Source: Nematostella vectensis (Eukaryota; Cnidaria; Anthozoa; Actiniaria; Edwardsiidae). From it: 64,000 bases of DNA. The notes below the pieces were generated by a model. The model ran no database searches, was not told the origin of the DNA, and worked only from the letters and a program-made list of their open reading frames with translations. Numbering within the stretch: position 1 is the stretch's first letter; every line of letters starts with the position of its first letter. The DNA is taken from contig NC_064036.1 of NCBI RefSeq assembly GCF_932526225.1, forward strand, positions 20,358,953 through 20,422,952. Direction: 5' to 3'. Below are positions 62,239-64,000 of the stretch, in pieces. Both the position numbers and the translations under genes were made by a program.

Positions 62239-63403
62239 TCAGTACGATATCAGGATGTGCCTCCGGTTTCGCCTGTATTTTGTGTCACCTACTTTGACTG
62301 TGTAGCTACGGTTGTCTAATGACTCAGTGCAGACCCCTGGTATCCAGCGTTCGTTCCCAGGTAGCTTCATTCTCACTGTCTCCCCCGGAGAAATCTTGTT
62401 GAGAAGTTTTGCGCGCCGATTATAGTGGAAACGCTGCAGTTGTTTTAATCCTGCGAGTGCACGGGTCTCCCTTTCAGTGTCATGGCGAGGCTGTAATAAA
62501 GTACCTGCCATCGGAAGGAGGGTTTTGCACCGCCTTACCATCAGTCGCTGCGCTGGACTAGTGCCAACCCCTTCTGTGGGAATGTTACGCCAATCAAGCA
62601 GCGTCAAATACTCTGACTGACCAGAGTCTTTGCACTTCTTGAAAAGACGCTCCACGGTCTTGACCGCGTTCTCCGCCTTACCGTTGGACTGCGCATACGT
62701 TGGAGATTATGTCACGTGGTCGAACTCCCACTGCGCGCAAATACCGAAAACACGGCAGAAGCAAACTGCGGTCCGTTTACAGTTACTAGAACGTCTGGTA
62801 TTCCATGTCTCGCGAAGACCTCTTTAAGTTTCTTGACTATGCTTCTTGTAGAGGTAGTATTCACGCGCGCCACTTCAATGTAGCTACTGTAGTAATCTGT
62901 TATCACCAGTTATGTCCTTCCGTCAATCTGACAAAGGTCTGCCGCAACCTTTGACCAAGGCCTGGCCACAAATTCGTGCTGTATGTTTGGTTTTTTTGCT
63001 TTCCCACTGCGATGAGCAAGACAGACATCACATTTCCGTACATATTCCTTGATTTCTTTTGACATAAGAGGCCAGTAGAGGCTATCACGTGCGCGCCGTA
63101 TGCATGCTTCGATGCCGATGTGGCTACTATGGGTAACTGCCTTAAATTCCTTGCGGAGTGCTGCTGGTACTACAAGCTGCTGTCCTTTGAATATATTACC
63201 CTGTACCACAAACGCTTCCCGAATGTCAAAATACGGGATCAAACAAGGTGACACATCTGACCTGCTACTAGGCCAGCCATGTAGTATCTTTGAACCAAGC
63301 TCTTGACTTACAGGGTCATCAGCGGATGCGTGCTCGATCTGCTGCCAGCGGGCCTCACTCACGGGTAGCAATACCTTTTGATCAACATCCACTAGCTCAT
63401 GGA
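62239..63403 (-). pseudogene. Ty3/gypsy pol fragment (integrase and C-terminal domain), decayed
   Basis: Read leftwards from the LTR inserted at 63404: a linker (VLLPVSEARW), the zinc-binding region (HIGIEACIRRARDSLYWP..CDVCLAHRSG), then the core (PWSKVAADL with the first Asp, FARHGIPDVLVTVNGPQFAS where the second Asp reads Val, and AQSNGKAENAVKTVERL with Glu) and a C-terminal domain ending at 62239 (..RRNRRHIL). A TAA at about 62910, another near 62720 and a frameshift near 62740 break it. It belongs to the cnidarian K02A2.6-like gypsy type. The upstream pol lies beyond the inserted LTR and outside the window. Confidence 0.82.
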
Positions 63404-63586
63404 TGTAGGATTGTGGTCAGGAACCGTGACCAGTCACGTGTAAGGGATTACATAACGGATGTAAGGGATTATGGGTAGGAGTAGAGGAGCCGGAGTGCTA
63501 TGTATATATGCGATAAGAGTAGGATAATAAAGCGGATGATCTACGAATATTGCCGTCGTTTAAAGCATTCGACCCAGAACATTACA
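63404..63586 (+). repeat. 5' LTR of the right-edge gypsy element
   Basis: 183 bp, TG...CA. It includes GATAATAAAGCGG near 63522-63534 as a likely poly(A) signal and ATGTATATATGCG as a possible TATA region. Confidence 0.82.
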
Positions 63587-63649
63587 TTGGCGACGAGATG
63601 AACTGTTATTTCTTTGGCTGAACGGCTATGTTGAAGAAGATAGAGGCAA

Positions 63650-64000
63650 TATTTTAGACTGATTATTTGCGGCATACCAGACGACAATGGTGAAACGGCG
63701 GCGATCCTAACTCTGATAGATGTGAGAGGGATCCCCTGCTTTAACCCCAGGGAAGACTCTTCAAACTTGGCGATCAGATGGAAGAAATGGAAGCGGTCAT
63801 TCAACCTTTATCTGACAGCAAAAGGAGTAGTGAATGACAAACAGAAGGTAGCGCTACTTCTGCACACGGCGGGACTAGACCTACAGGAAGTTTATTTTAC
63901 TTTGGTCGGCGAAGACGAGGAAAAAGCATTCTCTGAATGTGTAAAGCTTCTGGACGACTATTTCATTCCTAAAGTCAATTTGCCATTTGAAAGGCACCAG
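63650..64000 (+). CDS. Gypsy gag N-terminus, runs off the window
   Basis: The frame after a TAG at about 63647 reads CFNPREDSSNLAIRWKKWKR, FNLYLTAKGVVNDKQKVALL and ECVKLLDDYFIPKVNLPFER, the typical gag start of cnidarian gypsy elements. It stays open to the end of the window. No ATG in this frame lies before the conserved part, so the true start may be non-ATG, lost or reached by a frameshift. Confidence 0.7.

Larger units (their letters stand above)
63404..64000 (+). mobile_element. 5' end of another Ty3/gypsy element (LTR, primer site, gag start)
   Basis: An LTR of 183 bp at 63404-63586 (TGTAGGATTG...ACATTACA) is followed by TTGGCGACGAG, the same primer-site signature as in the gypsy at 54070. 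It is inserted into the minus-strand gypsy pol at 63403/63404. The right end is outside the window, so the target duplication (expected ATGGA) cannot be checked. Confidence 0.85.

Overview
This window looks like nuclear DNA of an anthozoan cnidarian, most likely a stony coral or sea anemone. That is an inference. It rests on intron-containing genes with GT-AG junctions, high AT content, many minisatellites and MITE-like elements, Penelope-like, BEL/Pao, Ty1/copia and Ty3/gypsy retroelements, and the decayed copy of a protein family that I know only from cnidarian genomes. A run of 200 N (59803-60002) shows that it is a draft scaffold. No organelle, bacterial, tRNA or CRISPR signature was seen.

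Layout. 1-8.3 kb is a minus-strand multi-exon receptor gene (signal peptide, Ig-like domain, three FN3-type domains) whose 3' end lies left of the window. Its introns hold a 28-bp minisatellite of about 60 units, a TA-flanked MITE and a 48-bp minisatellite. 9.7-10.1 kb is the truncated 3' end of a LINE. 13.7-15.3 kb has the first and last exons of a minus-strand Ly6/uPAR-like gene. 17.1-21.7 kb is a broken copy of a cnidarian multicopy gene with a C-terminal C2H2-like finger, disrupted by nonsense codons and a 64-bp tandem expansion. 23-25.2 kb is a duplicated noncoding block around a 78-bp tandem array and a possible 5S-derived relic. 25.7-26.2 kb is a small minus-strand first exon with CCAAT and CRE promoter motifs. 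27.0-30.2 kb is a three-exon zinc-ribbon/HECT ubiquitin-ligase gene with one in-frame TAG.

32.1-42.5 kb is the most structurally unusual part. A broken DDE/rve transposase gene (minus strand) sits next to a 4.71-kb unit that is tandemly duplicated almost perfectly. Each unit contains two degenerate Penelope-like fragments arranged head to head, forming an imperfect palindrome of about 2.7 kb.

45.6-49.4 kb is a Ty1/copia element with LTRs and 5-bp target-site duplications but a large internal deletion. 51.2-52.4 kb is a MITE-like element carrying a second, array-filled MITE. 53.6-59.4 kb is a 19-bp minisatellite split by an apparently intact Ty3/gypsy element (123-bp LTRs that look identical, TATAA target duplication, one 1340-codon gag-pol). 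60-61.8 kb is the 3' part of a BEL/Pao polyprotein after the gap. 62.2-64 kb is a decayed minus-strand gypsy pol interrupted by the 5' LTR and gag start of another gypsy on the plus strand.

The host genes show no sign of working together. Everything right of about 32 kb is best read as a nest of mobile elements and satellites.
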